Below are positions 37,501 to 48,935 of a stretch of DNA of 64,000 nucleotides, in pieces; position 1 is the first letter of the stretch; each line of letters starts with the position of its first letter. The translations under genes were made by a program, and so were the position numbers. This DNA is from Gordionus sp. m RMFG-2023. Lineage: Eukaryota; Nematomorpha; Gordioida; Chordodea; Parachordodidae. The notes under the pieces were generated by a model. The model made no database searches and was not told where the DNA came from. It saw only the letters and a program-made list of their open reading frames with translations. The DNA is taken from NCBI RefSeq assembly GCF_954871325.1, contig NC_088777.1, positions 54,412,703-54,476,702 on the forward strand, in the 5' to 3' direction.

Positions 37501-40009
37501 TCTTTAGCCACCATTAATGAAACTACATATTCTCATGTATCCTCCATTATTAAACTTAAAAGAGCATACCATTGTTGAAACAAAGAAAAGATTGACATGG
37601 TAATGAAAATTTTAGGTATGCCAGAGGAGGAACAGATGAGAAAATGTCTCCAAAATATATTGACATTTTAAATTGATTTTAGGGGGTTGAATTTGATTTT
37701 TTAGGTAGTTTTTAATATTTGATACTATTAGGATGTTTATCTTTGATTTATTCTGACAAATTTCAAAAGAACATAGATTGGTCAATTAACAAATAAAACT
37801 ATAAATTTTATATTTTTAAATTTTAGGCCTTTAATTTATTTTTTTTATCATTAAATTAATATTTTACAATTTTACCTTGTTTTTAATTGGTAATTTTCTA
37901 AAAGTAAAGAGGTTAATATATATGATTATTCAATAATAAATTTCAGTCCCATCCTAACCTGAGAAAGAAGTAATTTATATAGAAGTTAATAATAAAATAA
38001 ACCGTTTGACTAAAATTTTATTAAAAATAAGATTTTCACAAATTAACAAACATCCAAAGTTATCAAAGATTCCCAGATTATATTTTCTTCTCATTTCTTG
38101 ATCAATCCCAATAGAGTGACCCGATAACCTCTTTCATGATTTAGCAAAAATTAGAGTTGAAAATTTATATTAAGACTAATTATTTTGAGTAAAATATTGG
38201 AATTCACCTTTGAGGCTTGTATTTAAATGCATGAAGTTCGAAATGAATTGGCTAAGAGAATACAAACGCAAAAAATTAAATTACAAAGACTATGAAGTTA
38301 ATATTATTTACTATTATTTCTATAATTAATCTTAAAATATAGCTAATGGGTATAATTGGGTATAATATTTTTTTAAAATTATATTACATATCTAATAGTT
38401 ATTTGAAAAAGATTTATTTTATAATTGATTCTGAATATAATATTCAAATTTGATAAAATAGAATTCTTAATTATGTTAAACAAAAAAGCAAGTTAAGTGA
38501 ATTTATTTTGAAAGATGTATTTAGCTTTATATATATAAAATGGATATTTATTAAAGTATTGTAAATAATCAAAAAAAAATAATATCAACACAAAATTAGA
38601 AATAAAATAAAAAAATGGTTAAATTTGTTTTATAATACTCAACTGTTTTAAATTAAATGAATTATTCTTTTATAAATTTATTATATAAATGTATTACAGA
38701 ATTATAAGCATAATGAAAATAACCAAAACTAGAATGTTTAATAAAATTTAGAGCTATTTTTATTTCAAAAATTTATCTGTATCGTCCTACTTACTATTGG
38801 ACAAGCTGGGGTGATGGCTTGATCTAATTTATGGCTTGATTTGAACTTAGGAATTAATAAAGAATAATTCGATATAATTATTTGCGTATATTTCATATAA
38901 AAATAACTTTTTATATATCGCTAATCAATTGTTTCCAATAACGTTATACAATTAACAACATATTATATAATATTACAATCTATTATATATCTTCTTTTCG
39001 CCTTAAGTGAAACATTTGTCAAAAATTAATATTAGACGGAAATGTAATTGAACCACTTTACATTATCATTACAACACTATAGTGATTATTTTTATTAAAA
39101 TTAAAATATATTATAATTACCTTTTATTTAATACCCTTGTCTAATTATATTTTTACCTCCCACCAAGAGTGAAATTTATTATATAAGTCAAAAATTATCT
39201 TAATCCTTTAATTTCATACCCATATCGATATTTTATATTGGTAAAAATATTTCGACCGCCGTAGGTCTTGACTCGGTCAATAAGTAGATCTTTAGATTTG
39301 TAGATTTTATCATTATTAAACATATAATCTCTTATAAAGCTAAGAAAAAACAACTGCTTAGTCATATGATGTAAAATATTATTGGATGAACATTGGTATA
39401 ATAAATATAATTGAAAGAATAGTGATATAAAAAAAATCTTTGTATAAATATTTTTTTAAAGAATAACTATTGGATAAATATGATTGACATTTATTGGCGA
39501 TTGTATATATATATTTATATATATATAGATAATGCTTAAGAATTTCTGAAGATATTCGATGATTTTAAATAATAGTAAATACTCAAAATATTGTTTAAGG
39601 TTTAAAAAAATGATAGTGTGATACTAAAAAAATAGACTTAGAAAAAGTATTCATTAAAGAATTTTGCAAAAAGATTTCGACAAAATATTTATATTTAAAT
39701 ACTTTTTCTGAAAATAACTTGTTGGTATTTTGTATTAATATTAAAATATATTTTTTTAAATATTTATATTTCAAATTACTTTTTTTGAATTGTATTCAAA
39801 GGAGTTTTAATTTTTTAAGATTATTTGACCCCATTATCTTTATTTGGATAATAAAATTTAAAATATTTTATATTTCGTATTTAAATATTCATATTGAATT
39901 AAAGAAATATAGAATTTTATGCAATTATAAATTTATAATTTTTTTTAATATTTTGATTTTTATTATCAAATAAAATTATTTAAAAAATAACATATCAAAT
40001 ATAAAATAT
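34561..40009. other. 5.4 kb of AT-rich DNA without recognisable genes
   Basis: No gene, RNA or mobile-element coding sequence was recognised. The only structures seen are the small inverted repeat at 37079-37236 and scattered TA microsatellites (39505-39530). Open frames such as 34701-34889 and 39719-39973 are Phe/Ile/Asn/Lys-rich, as expected by chance in such AT-rich DNA. Confidence 0.4.
37079..37236. repeat. small inverted-repeat element (MITE-like)
   Basis: Arms 37108-37149 and 37172-37213 are inverted copies (ATTACAATGTTGTGATGATT against AATCATCTCAACACTGTAAT), matching at about 37 of 42 positions. Weaker pairing extends outward through TTTTTAACC/GGTTAAAAA words. It would form a long hairpin. 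No target duplication was fixed. Confidence 0.6.
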
Positions 40010-40690
40010 AAAAAAACATTATTTTATAAAAATGGAGCGATTACAAGTTCCCAAAAAACATGAATAATAATATTTTAAAATAATTATTTGTGGATTTTGT
40101 TTTAAAAAATAATATTCTATAGGTTCTGATGTAAAGGCTTTTATCTCATCGCCTATATTTTTTAAGAATTTTAAAATTCCGCATGGCATATGTCCAAGGG
40201 AAGAGATAACGATCGGTAAAAAAATATAATTTGTGAATTTGGAATATTTCATGTTTTTTCTCTCTTATCAATCGGATTAGAAATTTAAATTTTTTAGAAA
40301 AGAAGATACGCATGTGAAGTACTAAAATAAAGGATTTCTCTAGAGACCAAGGCATAAGCCATCTGGTCTTAAGCCATCATCTAATGTTAAATTTAGGCTC
40401 CAGGATGTTTGGTATTCGGGCCCTGGTGAACGTCTAATAGCTAAATTAATTGCTGCTTGCCTTGCATGCCTGTCTTGACTATATATACAATTTAGACCAT
40501 GTCTCCCTTTGGAGTCAACTATATTTTACATTTGATGCATGTATGTGGTTGAACTATGTTGCACCCAAGTCGATGCCCTATGGCAACTCTTAATTGTAAA
40601 TCTGATAAGGGCTTACCTAGATTATGACTTGTAAATGCATCCATCCATTCATAACCACTAGTACAGTCAGCATTCTGTAATAGTTGAATA
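40010..40690 (-). mobile_element. RT-element tail, inverted copy
   Basis: On the minus strand, in order: CHRAST and VDSKGRHGLNC-like zinc-knuckle region (40500-40600), SQDRHARQAAINLAIRR (about 40445-40495), LDDGLRPDGLCLGL (40340-40400), FTCVSSFLKNLNF, then [20 protein letters not shown] (about 40190-40250) and the last block CGILKFLKNIGDEIKAF..YYYSCFLGTC (40040-40180). It is close to the copy at 4508-4850 in the shared part. It is degenerate, and the two short overlapping minus-strand open frames here are pieces of it. Confidence 0.7.
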
Positions 40691-42238
40691 TACTCCAAAG
40701 GGGGGTTTGATATGATTATTTTAAATTTTTTTAATTAAAGGTTCGAAAATAGATTCGTGTGTTAAGATTGTGGGTAAAACAGCTTCAGGTGGAGCTAAAG
40801 ATACCCAAGCTGTCAAGGAAGGTTATCTTTAGGAGAGATAAAAGAAGATATCATGGCGTTATTCATCAAACGCGATGCCAAATATTAGGAAAGAGATATA
40901 AGATTTAATGGATATAATTCTAAACCACCCATTTTCGAGGGTAATTGTGAGAAACCCCAATTAAAATCTTCCAATTTAATATTTAAAATATTTTCTAATA
41001 AACTTCTAAAAAATTTATGAACACGATTAAAAAAAAATCTAAAAATGTGTAATATCTTTGGTAAAAAAGCTTTGGTGTGAAATAATTTCTTTTAAAATAT
41101 TTTCAAGTCCTAATATAAGCCTTCGAAAAAATTATCCACGAAGACTTCACAGTTGGAAAAATGGGTGAACCTAGAAGATTAATTTCACTTTTTTTAATGA
41201 TTTTAAACCTTTGGACATCGAGAGTATTTTAAAAAAGCTCAGATTTAACTTTATTTAGAGTAAGATTTATTCTTTTAAAATTTTTTTGGTTTTTTTGCCA
41301 TGTTTTAAGAGCAAATTAATATCGCCCATCACAAGCTCTTATAAAATATGAAGTGCTCTGCTGATATATAGAATTTTGTACAATTCGATCTTTTACATGT
41401 AAAAAAAGTTTAAAAAAAATAAATATAAATATATTCTGTGAGTTCAGTATTAAATTTTACGGATTTTAATAATAAATTTTTCAATATTTAAATATTTTTA
41501 ATCTTCTTTATACCAAATGGCTATGTTTCGGGCTTAGCCAAGTGTGAGATGGGACAGATTTTTGTTTGAAAATTTGCCTACAAAATATAAACTATTCCAG
41601 CAATTAGTGGGCCCACCATCTTCTCAAAGAAGCAAAGTTAGAAATTAAAATTTTATAGATTATATTTTGAATAGAATATATAATTATCAAAAATCTCAAA
41701 TTAAAATAATAATAATCAGAGAGCTTGCAGAGGTACCATTTGTACGGCCATATTAGAATATTTAAATCATGCTGTTTTTATTTATGATAGATTTATATTT
41801 ATAGAAATGCAATATAGCTATTCGCTATATGGCGCGATGTATTAAAAGGTTATATTTTTTGAAATAAATTCTAAGGAAATTTTAAGATTAATCCTTAGAG
41901 GCTTTTTGGGTCAGGGTTAGAATATTCAAAGGAGTTATTGGATGTTTTTGGTTAAAAAAATTTATTATTATAAAATTTTATATTGTTATCTTAATAATAT
42001 AAGTTTAAATTAACTAGGGAAATCATAAAATATGAAGATTTGTCAAAAGATATTTTAATGAGTTTCCAATTTTGATACTCATAACAATATTTTAATTATA
42101 TTTTATTTAATATTCATATTAAATTTTGTATTGATAATAAATTCCTGACAATCCAATACCTAGAACCTACCAGTTTGATATTATAATAGTCAACTATTAT
42201 TAATATATTTAATTCAAAGATATTTTAATTAGATTCAA
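40691..42238. other. AT-rich DNA, no gene recognised
   Basis: 40740-40960 is slightly GC-richer (CAGCTTCAGGTGGAGC, CAAGCTGTCAAGGAAGG) with no stable open frame, and may be more of the neighbouring RT element. Nothing else supportable. Confidence 0.3.
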
Positions 42239-42246
42239 TTTGATAC

Positions 42247-42446
42247 TAGTGTTGTTAAACGGCTCATTTTGAGCCGATTTTTTAAAACGGCTAACTCAAT
42301 ATTTTAACCAGAAAAATATTGCCTAAGTCTCGAGATTTCGATAATATATGAGCAAAATCTTGAGGTATGCTCAATATTTTTCTGGACGAAATAATGAGTT
42401 AACCGTTTTTAAAAATCGGCTCAAAACGAGCCATTTAACAACACTA
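42247..42446. mobile_element. hAT-type MITE (200 bp), fully palindromic, perfect 8-bp target duplication
   Basis: Starts TAGTGTTGTTAAACGGCTCA and ends with its near-complement GAGCCATTTAACAACACTA, flanked by exact TTTGATAC repeats (42239-42246 and 42447-42454). Arms pair almost to the centre (AACGGCTAACTCA with ATGAGTTAACCGTT; AATATTTTTCTGG with CCAGAAAAATATT), so the whole element could fold as a hairpin. The TAGTGTTGTT terminus is shared with the elements at 46891 and 53786. Confidence 0.93.
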
Positions 42447-42599
42447 TTTGATACCCATCACAATATATTTATTTGATAAAAATATTCCTGACCCACCGAA
42501 ACCCAAACCTACTTAATTAATATTTTTATTTCAATTGAAATATATTATAATTACTTTTTTATTTAAATCCCATATCAAATTATATTTTTACACCTATCA

Positions 42600-42950
42600 T
42601 AATTTAAAATTTTTTCAAAATTGGTCTAAATATCTTCTTAAAATACCTTTATCCGTTTTAATTTGGGATATCATGTCACTTTCTTTGCGTGTGACCATGC
42701 TTTTTACAATTTGTGATCACCTTGTATTTTATACCAAACAAAATCTCCTACATTGATGATTCCATTACATGATAGTGTTGTGTTATCTCTATCTCCTTTA
42801 TTGCGGCTTTAATAAGTCCCATTTGATTCTAATTTCGCGATTAAACATTCTTTAGAAGGTGTAACTTCTGTTGTATTGTGTGTTTCTGTAATTGAATAAA
42901 AATTTGTCAAAGGTTTTCCTACCTCAATCTTTTGGCCTCTTTTAGGCGTC
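42600..42950 (-). mobile_element. Ty3/gypsy fossil, end of integrase region
   Basis: The minus strand carries remnants such as KTFDKFLFNYRNTQYN, FNREIRIKWDLLKP and NGIINVGDFVWYKIQGDHK. These match the C-terminal integrase part of Ty3/gypsy polyproteins, including a GDFVWYK chromatin-proximal motif. It is a short, broken piece with no LTR recognised, directly abutting an RT-element tail on the other strand. Confidence 0.7.
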
Positions 42951-43240
42951 CTGATAGAGTTACATGAATCCCATGTCTAAAGGAAAGTTTCTAATATGGG
43001 ATTTCTCTTGTCTGGACACTTACTCTTCCATTTTTAGCAAGCACGCTCTGAACAGAGCTCAATCGGCAAATACAGCGCTGAATCCTCTATTCATACCCAT
43101 CATTTGCTCTTATATGGTGATTTGGCTAAAAACATTTTAAGATGTTGGCCGCCTAATCAGAAAAAATTCTGGGTAGTCTGGCGTAGGCTTTTACTTAAGG
43201 CAGAGGATCAGATAAGAATATATATTACAATATAAATTTG
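42930..43240 (+). mobile_element. RT-element tail, degenerate copy
   Basis: The + strand shows RPDRVT, KGKFLIWDFSCLDTYSSIF (42980-43040), then FIPIICSYMV and KTFKDVGRLIRKNS-like blocks, and a final RQRIR (43200-43215). The order matches the tails at 3.2, 31.5 and 40 kb. It is degenerate. Confidence 0.6.
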
Positions 43241-43569
43241 TAATAATACTAATAAATCTATAATAAATTGCAACAGTATTAGATAGGCGACGAATTGTCG
43301 CTGCGCTAAATTGACCCCTACACAGAATTTCCCGTCCCGAATTAACGTGGAACCTATTTTCTGGGATAATATTTTCCTTGAAATTATTTTATGTGGGAAA
43401 TTTTTCCTGTGTATTCTTTGCTAGGGAAATTTTTACCGCAAATATTTTTTACCAATTTGTTAATTGTAAGTATTCATATTTTTACTCCCACATTAAATTA
43501 TGCCTAAATCGAAATAGCTATCAAATTTATATATATTTAGCTAATTATTGTCATTTTTTTTAAATTATT

Positions 43570-43890
43570 TTTAATAAATGAATTTAATTATTAGAAAACG
43601 TTGACAATAGTTGATTATCAAATTTTTAAATTCTAGAATTAGGAAAAAATATTTTATTTTTAAAAAAAATACTTACATTATTCAAAAAATTACTTTATAT
43701 AAATTAACAAATTTTAAATTTAGTTAAATGTACTATCACTGCGAAAATCTTTTTATTAATTCAACAATTATAAATATTGCAATATATTTTAAAAAAGAAA
43801 ACAATCTTATTGATATAAAATAGAATGTTCAAATTTGACGGAAAATGCATGATGTGTTTGGAATAATTTAGAAGAAGAATCCCTCAAGTA
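43570..43890. repeat. interspersed repeat, copy of 63725-64000
   Basis: Shared blocks in the same order are AATTCTAGAATTA, ATTACTTTATATAAA, TTTTTATTAATTCAACAATT, AAATATTGCAA and TTTGACGGAAAATGCATGAT (TTTGACGGAAAATTCATGAT at 63948). Non-coding. Confidence 0.7.
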
Positions 43891-44179
43891 TTATTATAGT
43901 TTAATATATTTTAATTCAAATATTTTAAGATCAACTTTTTACCTAATTATTTATTTATCATAAGATAAAGTATTTTAAAAAAATAAATATATTATGAGAT
44001 TATTAATCCACCTTTTAAAATATCGGATTAAAGTTGTAAAGCTTTTATTGATATCTTTTTTATAATTATAGTTAGATTTTGAGATTAAAGTTAGAAATAG
44101 GCTTGTATTCTGCCGATTTTAAATAGGTTTATTTAATATTTATATATAATCTAATTTTACGTTTCAATTACAATATATT

Positions 44180-45180
44180 CATTTTTCTAAACATTACTTA
44201 ATATAAGGAAGACCGATATAAAAAGATTTATTTTTGACAAAACTTAAAAATGTAGACTAGATATATAAATAGTTAAATTCCTCATCTACTAAATAAAAAA
44301 AAGTTGTAGCTCTATACCTATAATATTTTAGGAGGTGTTCTTAATTATGTAATGTTTAGCATTTTACTTCATACCCAGGTTGTAACCATCATTAAAATGA
44401 TTAAATTTTAACGTCTATTCATCACTTTAAAGTATAAATTAATCAATATTATACTAGATTGTAAAAAATTATATATAGTTAGTATATTTTAAGTGCCCAA
44501 TTTAGGCACATCCTACATTTCAATATTCCCCTTCTTTGCGATGACTATTTTAAAATATATATCTAAAATAATATAATATTCCTTTAAGATGGAACATTTT
44601 GACAGTTTTACCCATAGCAACTTTACCCCAATGTGATATTAATTGTAAAATCGTTATTGCTTGTTTTCCAGTTTTAAACTTCCGATAATAGTATTTTATA
44701 GCATGACTTAATAATTTCCAAATTTTTAAATTTGATGTCCTATAACACAATTTATTAAAAGGAAATTTTTATTAAAAAATTATTTTTTTGTAAAACCTAG
44801 AAAGGTTTTAAAAATATAAATAAATGGGTAATAAATTAAGTTATAAAAAAAATGCCTAAGTTGAAAAGTTTGCTAACATTGTTATCTCTTCATCATTTTG
44901 CCTCGGTCTCCCCTTCATTATATTTTATTTATTTTTATAAATAAAATTAGATAAGAAAAAGATGCTTTAAAATCTTGTAATCAAGGTACTAAATGTAAAT
45001 AAAATTTATGTGAAGGACCAAGTAACTATTATCTTCATTTTTTCTATATATTGTGAATAAATGAAAGGTTAAAAATTTATATTGAAAAATTCGTTGTTAA
45101 GAAATTTTAAAAAAGAATTTATTAAATCAAGGTCAATTTGTGCCCCGTTTTAAAGATTTATAAAATAATGGACAATTTAT
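44180..45180. repeat. interspersed repeat, uninterrupted copy of 45780-46880
   Basis: Matches 45780-46880 in order: CTCATCTAC.AAATAAAA, TTCATCACTTTAAAGTATA, AAGTG.CCCA.TTTAGGCACAT and ATTAAATCAAGGTCAATT..GCCCCGTTTT.AAAGATTT. A third, partial copy is at 63205-63480, and the last block also occurs inverted at 19300-19360. This copy shows the empty site for the element inserted at 45990-46495. The minus-strand open frame 44550-44750 is not a gene. Confidence 0.75.
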
Positions 45181-45779
45181 AATCTCTTTTAGATCAAAGT
45201 AATAAATTTTTTAAATTTGTATCTAATAAACATTCATGCATACCCCTAAAACCTATTTAGCATTACTAAACAGGCGCTCAACAGGAGCATTAGAGGTAAT
45301 TGGGGTATTGTATTTTATAGATAAATAAAATTTAGTTAAAAAATTATGCTAAATAGTCATAAAAAAATTGCATAAAATAACTAGGTTAGTTATGAAGTTT
45401 AATATTAAATAGATTTAAATTATTCAAATTTATTAAGTATCAGTTATTATTTTCTATTCCAAAATCAGTAAAGAAATGGAATATATTAATGTTGAAGTCA
45501 TTGATAGTTAAATTGTACAAATATCTAATGCTTATTGATTTAATACTTTAATCTAGCTTTTATATAATGTTTTATTTCTTAAAATATGTTACTTTTATTT
45601 CTTAAAATATGTTATTATTTCTTAATATTTTCTACACTCTTTTGTTCCAATGAGGCTTCAACTCTTTAAGTTTATTTCTTTTATTTTCTCAACAATTTTT
45701 CCTTTTTTAGTGACTTACGAAAATTATCAAAATATCCTTTTAAAATATGAATTAGAGTAAGAAAACCTTTATTTATATC

Positions 45780-46880
45780 TTCTTTATTAATTTATTTGAT
45801 GAATTAAAAAAATAATATCAAAATTAGAAATTAGCTTGGATTTTAAAATTATCAAATTACGATTTATCATAAAATTCATAAACATTGACAATAGCCAAAT
45901 CCCTCATCTACAAAATAAAAAAATTATAGCTTTACCTATTATACTTTAGGAGCTGTGCTGAATTATGAGAAGTTCAACATTTAATACTATATTAGGGCCG
46001 TGCTGATATTAAATATCTAATCGGAACTTGAATCGGGCCGATACCTGTAAAACCCGATCCGATCTTATTACTTTTCTTTTTTTTTGTAAATTTTTATCAT
46101 ATTTATTTATTTTACATTATAATATTTTCTTAATAATTTTTTTTAAACAATGCAAATGTAAAACTCTTCCTAAATTATTTTGGTGCCTCCTGCAACAAGT
46201 GCCGCATCTGAATCTTACAGCAAGGGATAGAGTATACCACATCGTAAAAGCTTATTGCCAGAAGATCTTGAGGCTCTCATATTTATTTAATAAATATTAC
46301 TATTCTATAATTCATAACAACATAGAATGGATATATTATTATATATATTTAATTATAATCTTAATTGAAAAAAAATGCATAATTCGATTTTTTGCATAAA
46401 AAATGTTGATTTCTTAATTACAATTAATTCTAAAGGGGGTGGTGAAAAATCAGTATAAATATCGGTATCGGATCGATTTTGAACCAATATCGGAAAATAC
46501 AGGTTAAAGTAAGCATCATTGTAAAATAGTTAAACTTTTAACATCAATTCGTCAATTCATCACTTTAAAGTATATATTTATCAAAGCAATACAAGATTTT
46601 AAAAAATTATTTATAAATAGTACATTTTAAGTGGCCCATTTTAGGCACATTGTAGATTTCAACTTTTCTGTTATTTATATCCTAAATAACATAATATTCA
46701 TTTTAGATGAAATATTTTAACCTCGCGTTAAAAGGTTAAAAAATTAAATATGATTTCTTTTATAAAGAAAAGTTTCAAAAAATTTATTGTTAATTATAAA
46801 TTAATGAAATTTAAATATAATTGATTAAATCAAGGTCAATTCGTTCCCCGTTTTTAAAGATTTTGTAAAAATAATGGATA
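45780..46880. repeat. interspersed repeat, copy of 44180-45180 split by an insertion
   Basis: Same ordered blocks as the 44-kb copy, but separated at about 45990-46495 by about 500 bp of different composition. On the right it ends just before the MITE at 46891. Confidence 0.75.
45990..46500. mobile_element. insertion within a repeat, probably a MITE with CCGATACC/CGGTATCGG ends
   Basis: Left part AGGGCCGTGCTGATATT..ATCGGGCCGATACCTG and right part TATCGGTATCGGATCG..CCAATATCGGAAAATA share inverted words (CCGATCCGAT/ATCGGATCG). The corresponding place in the 44-kb copy lacks it. The inside (46120-46290) is GC-richer (TGCCTCCTGCAACAAGTGCC). The 123-codon open frame from 46028 crosses the end motif and is not trusted. 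Exact ends and duplication are not fixed. Confidence 0.5.
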
Positions 46881-46890
46881 AAAAATAAAC

Positions 46891-47068
46891 TAGTGTTGTT
46901 TAACTACCTAACTTTAGTCAAATAAAACATGGTAGCCATGTTTTTATTCAAAAATGTTCTAATCAATCTTCAAGTTGAGACTCAACTTAGATGCTTGATT
47001 CTATTTTTTAGGCTAAAAGCTTGAATAAGCCACAGAGATGGTCAAAGTTATGTAATTCAACAACACTA
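46891..47068. mobile_element. hAT-type MITE (178 bp), 8-bp duplication
   Basis: Starts TAGTGTTGTTTAACTACCTA and ends GTAATTCAACAACACTA, flanked by AAATAAAC (46883-46890) and AAATGAAC (47069-47076), seven of eight matching. Its interior (CAATCTTCAAGTTGAGACTC, TTTTTAGGCTAAAAGCTTGA) is shared with the copies at 53786-54207. Non-autonomous. Confidence 0.88.
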
Positions 47069-47076
47069 AAATGAAC

Positions 47077-47841
47077 TTAACATTTTTTTAACATTATAAA
47101 CTTTTTAAATTATTTTATTCATTCAAATTTTCTTTATATAATTAGTATATGGTATTACTTTCATATATTTTTAATATTAAATTTGATTTTTTTTGATGAA
47201 CGCGTTCAAATTTAAAGTTCGTTCAATTTTAAAATCACATTATTTTTATTTATTTTATAACTTTATAATCCAAATTTTTTATGTTTTTTTCTTTTCTTTT
47301 TCATATTTCAATTCTTTTTGTAACGTATAAGAGCCTAAATTTTCCTTTTCAATAACTTTTTTTTCAAATCCTTAATTTAAACCAAATAAAATTCCTTTTA
47401 ACTTCACCTGGATCTTTTAGAAAATCTTCTTGGATTCAAGTTAGTAAAACCAAATTGAGCACAGTGAAAATTAGCACAAAAGGAATGCTGAAATAAAATT
47501 TCGAGCTATTTTATTTTAGAAAATTCAATATTTGTACCCAGTAAAATTATCTTATCGAAAATGGGATTGAAGAAATTATAATACACTTTGTCTGGATATG
47601 GTAAAAGGTTATCCAAATTAATGATAAAATAAGCATAGGATCATTTTCGCAGCTCACATATATACGCCCTTTTTATAAGTAAATGTAAATTTCATTTCAT
47701 TTTTATTTAACAAAACTAGTTTTTTATAACGCAAGTGAAAAATATACAGTATTAATTATATTCTAATGTTTTTTATAATAATTTCACAACAAATGTTTTT
47801 CATTAATTAAAATGTAATATTATATTTTAATCGAGCTAGGC
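47077..47841. other. AT-rich DNA, no gene recognised
   Basis: Nothing supportable in this stretch. Confidence 0.35.
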
Positions 47842-48645
47842 AATAATTAATTAATTTAAAGTTATATTTTAATGAAATTTAAGGTCACATATTCTCTATA
47901 AAATACTAATTACTTTAATTAACTATAAATTAGTTCAAACCTGTATCAAAACGATTGGGCGTAATACACGTTTCTTTTGACACCGGAGATCTTTTTATTG
48001 ACACCGTAGATAATTCTGATGAATAATATATTTAATATTTTTAAAAATTTGATTAAACTTTTATAAAATTATTTAATAAAAAATTATTAGACTAGAATTT
48101 TAAGATTTCACTAAGTATGGAATTTTAACCCTTGAATGCTATATTGTAGTAAAACACCTTAGAGATTTTTAAATTATTATCAACTCGTATATTAATTTAA
48201 ATAACAATGCAATCAACCTTTGAAATTCAGCAACACTTCAATTCATATCTTTATTGTATCCAAACTGGCCATACTCGACATGTTATATTCTGTTATTCTC
48301 ATCTAGATGAAGATCGAATGAAAAAATATCTATGATATTACTATAATTCAGCATTCGAGATTTATAATTCCATACTTTGTAAAATTTTATATTCTAATAA
48401 TTTTTAATTAAATAACTTTCTATTAAGTTTAGTCAATATTTTATAAATATTATAATTTAAATATAACAGAATTATCAATGGTCTTAGCAAAAAGATCTCA
48501 TGTTTCAAAAGAAACATGTATAACGCCAAATCGTTTTGATCCAGGTTTGAACCAATTTATGGCTAATTAAAGTTATTATTTTAATAGAGATTATGTGACC
48601 TTAAATTTTAATAAAAAATAACTTTAGATTAATTAATTATTAGTA
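47842..48645. repeat. long inverted-repeat (foldback-like) element, arms over 300 bp
   Basis: The left arm (about 47842-48173) and right arm (about 48330-48645) are inverted, moderately diverged copies. They share TTTAAGGTCACATA.TCTCTA, GTTCAAACCTG.ATCAAAACG, TGTTTCTTTTGA, GAGATCTTTTT and AAGTATGGAATT.TAA with their complements. The centre (48174-48330) is unique. It is related to the smaller element at 16.39-17.15 kb. No coding content and no certain target duplication. Confidence 0.75.
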
Positions 48646-48679
48646 AAAGTAGTTATATTCAATTCATATTGTATTTTTT

Positions 48680-48935
48680 TATAAGTCGCCTTTCCTTTCG
48701 AAATTCAACGGTACATCACATAAATTGTTGTCCTCCATTTCTTAAATTGTTTATTGTCTCCTCTGTATCTGTTGAGGGTAATGGTGACAAGTAATCAAGT
48801 AGTACATTGTATTTGCCCTGTTTATATCAAAATTTTAAGGTCCGATGACTATATTCTGCTTCTGCAACCTCATCGATATTGATATATTTAAAGCCCTTTG
48901 AAAATATATATATTAACGGCTTGTGATCTGTTATT
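48680..48935 (-). mobile_element. Ty3/gypsy fossil, RNase H region
   Basis: The minus strand encodes remnants including TDHKPLIYIFKG, a recognisable RNase H motif of Ty3/gypsy, then KYINIDEVAEAEYSH and a TEETINNLRNGG-like linker. It corresponds to the spacer of the palindrome at 23-25 kb and is of the same lineage. It is broken and short, and abuts the long inverted-repeat element. Confidence 0.7.

Noticed and set aside
39719-39973. 84-codon + strand open frame
   Set aside because: Phe/Ile/Lys/Asn composition is what random AT-rich DNA gives; no other support.
46028-46399. 123-codon + strand open frame
   Set aside because: Crosses the terminal motif of the inserted element and turns into Ile/Tyr-rich chance sequence; no family recognised.
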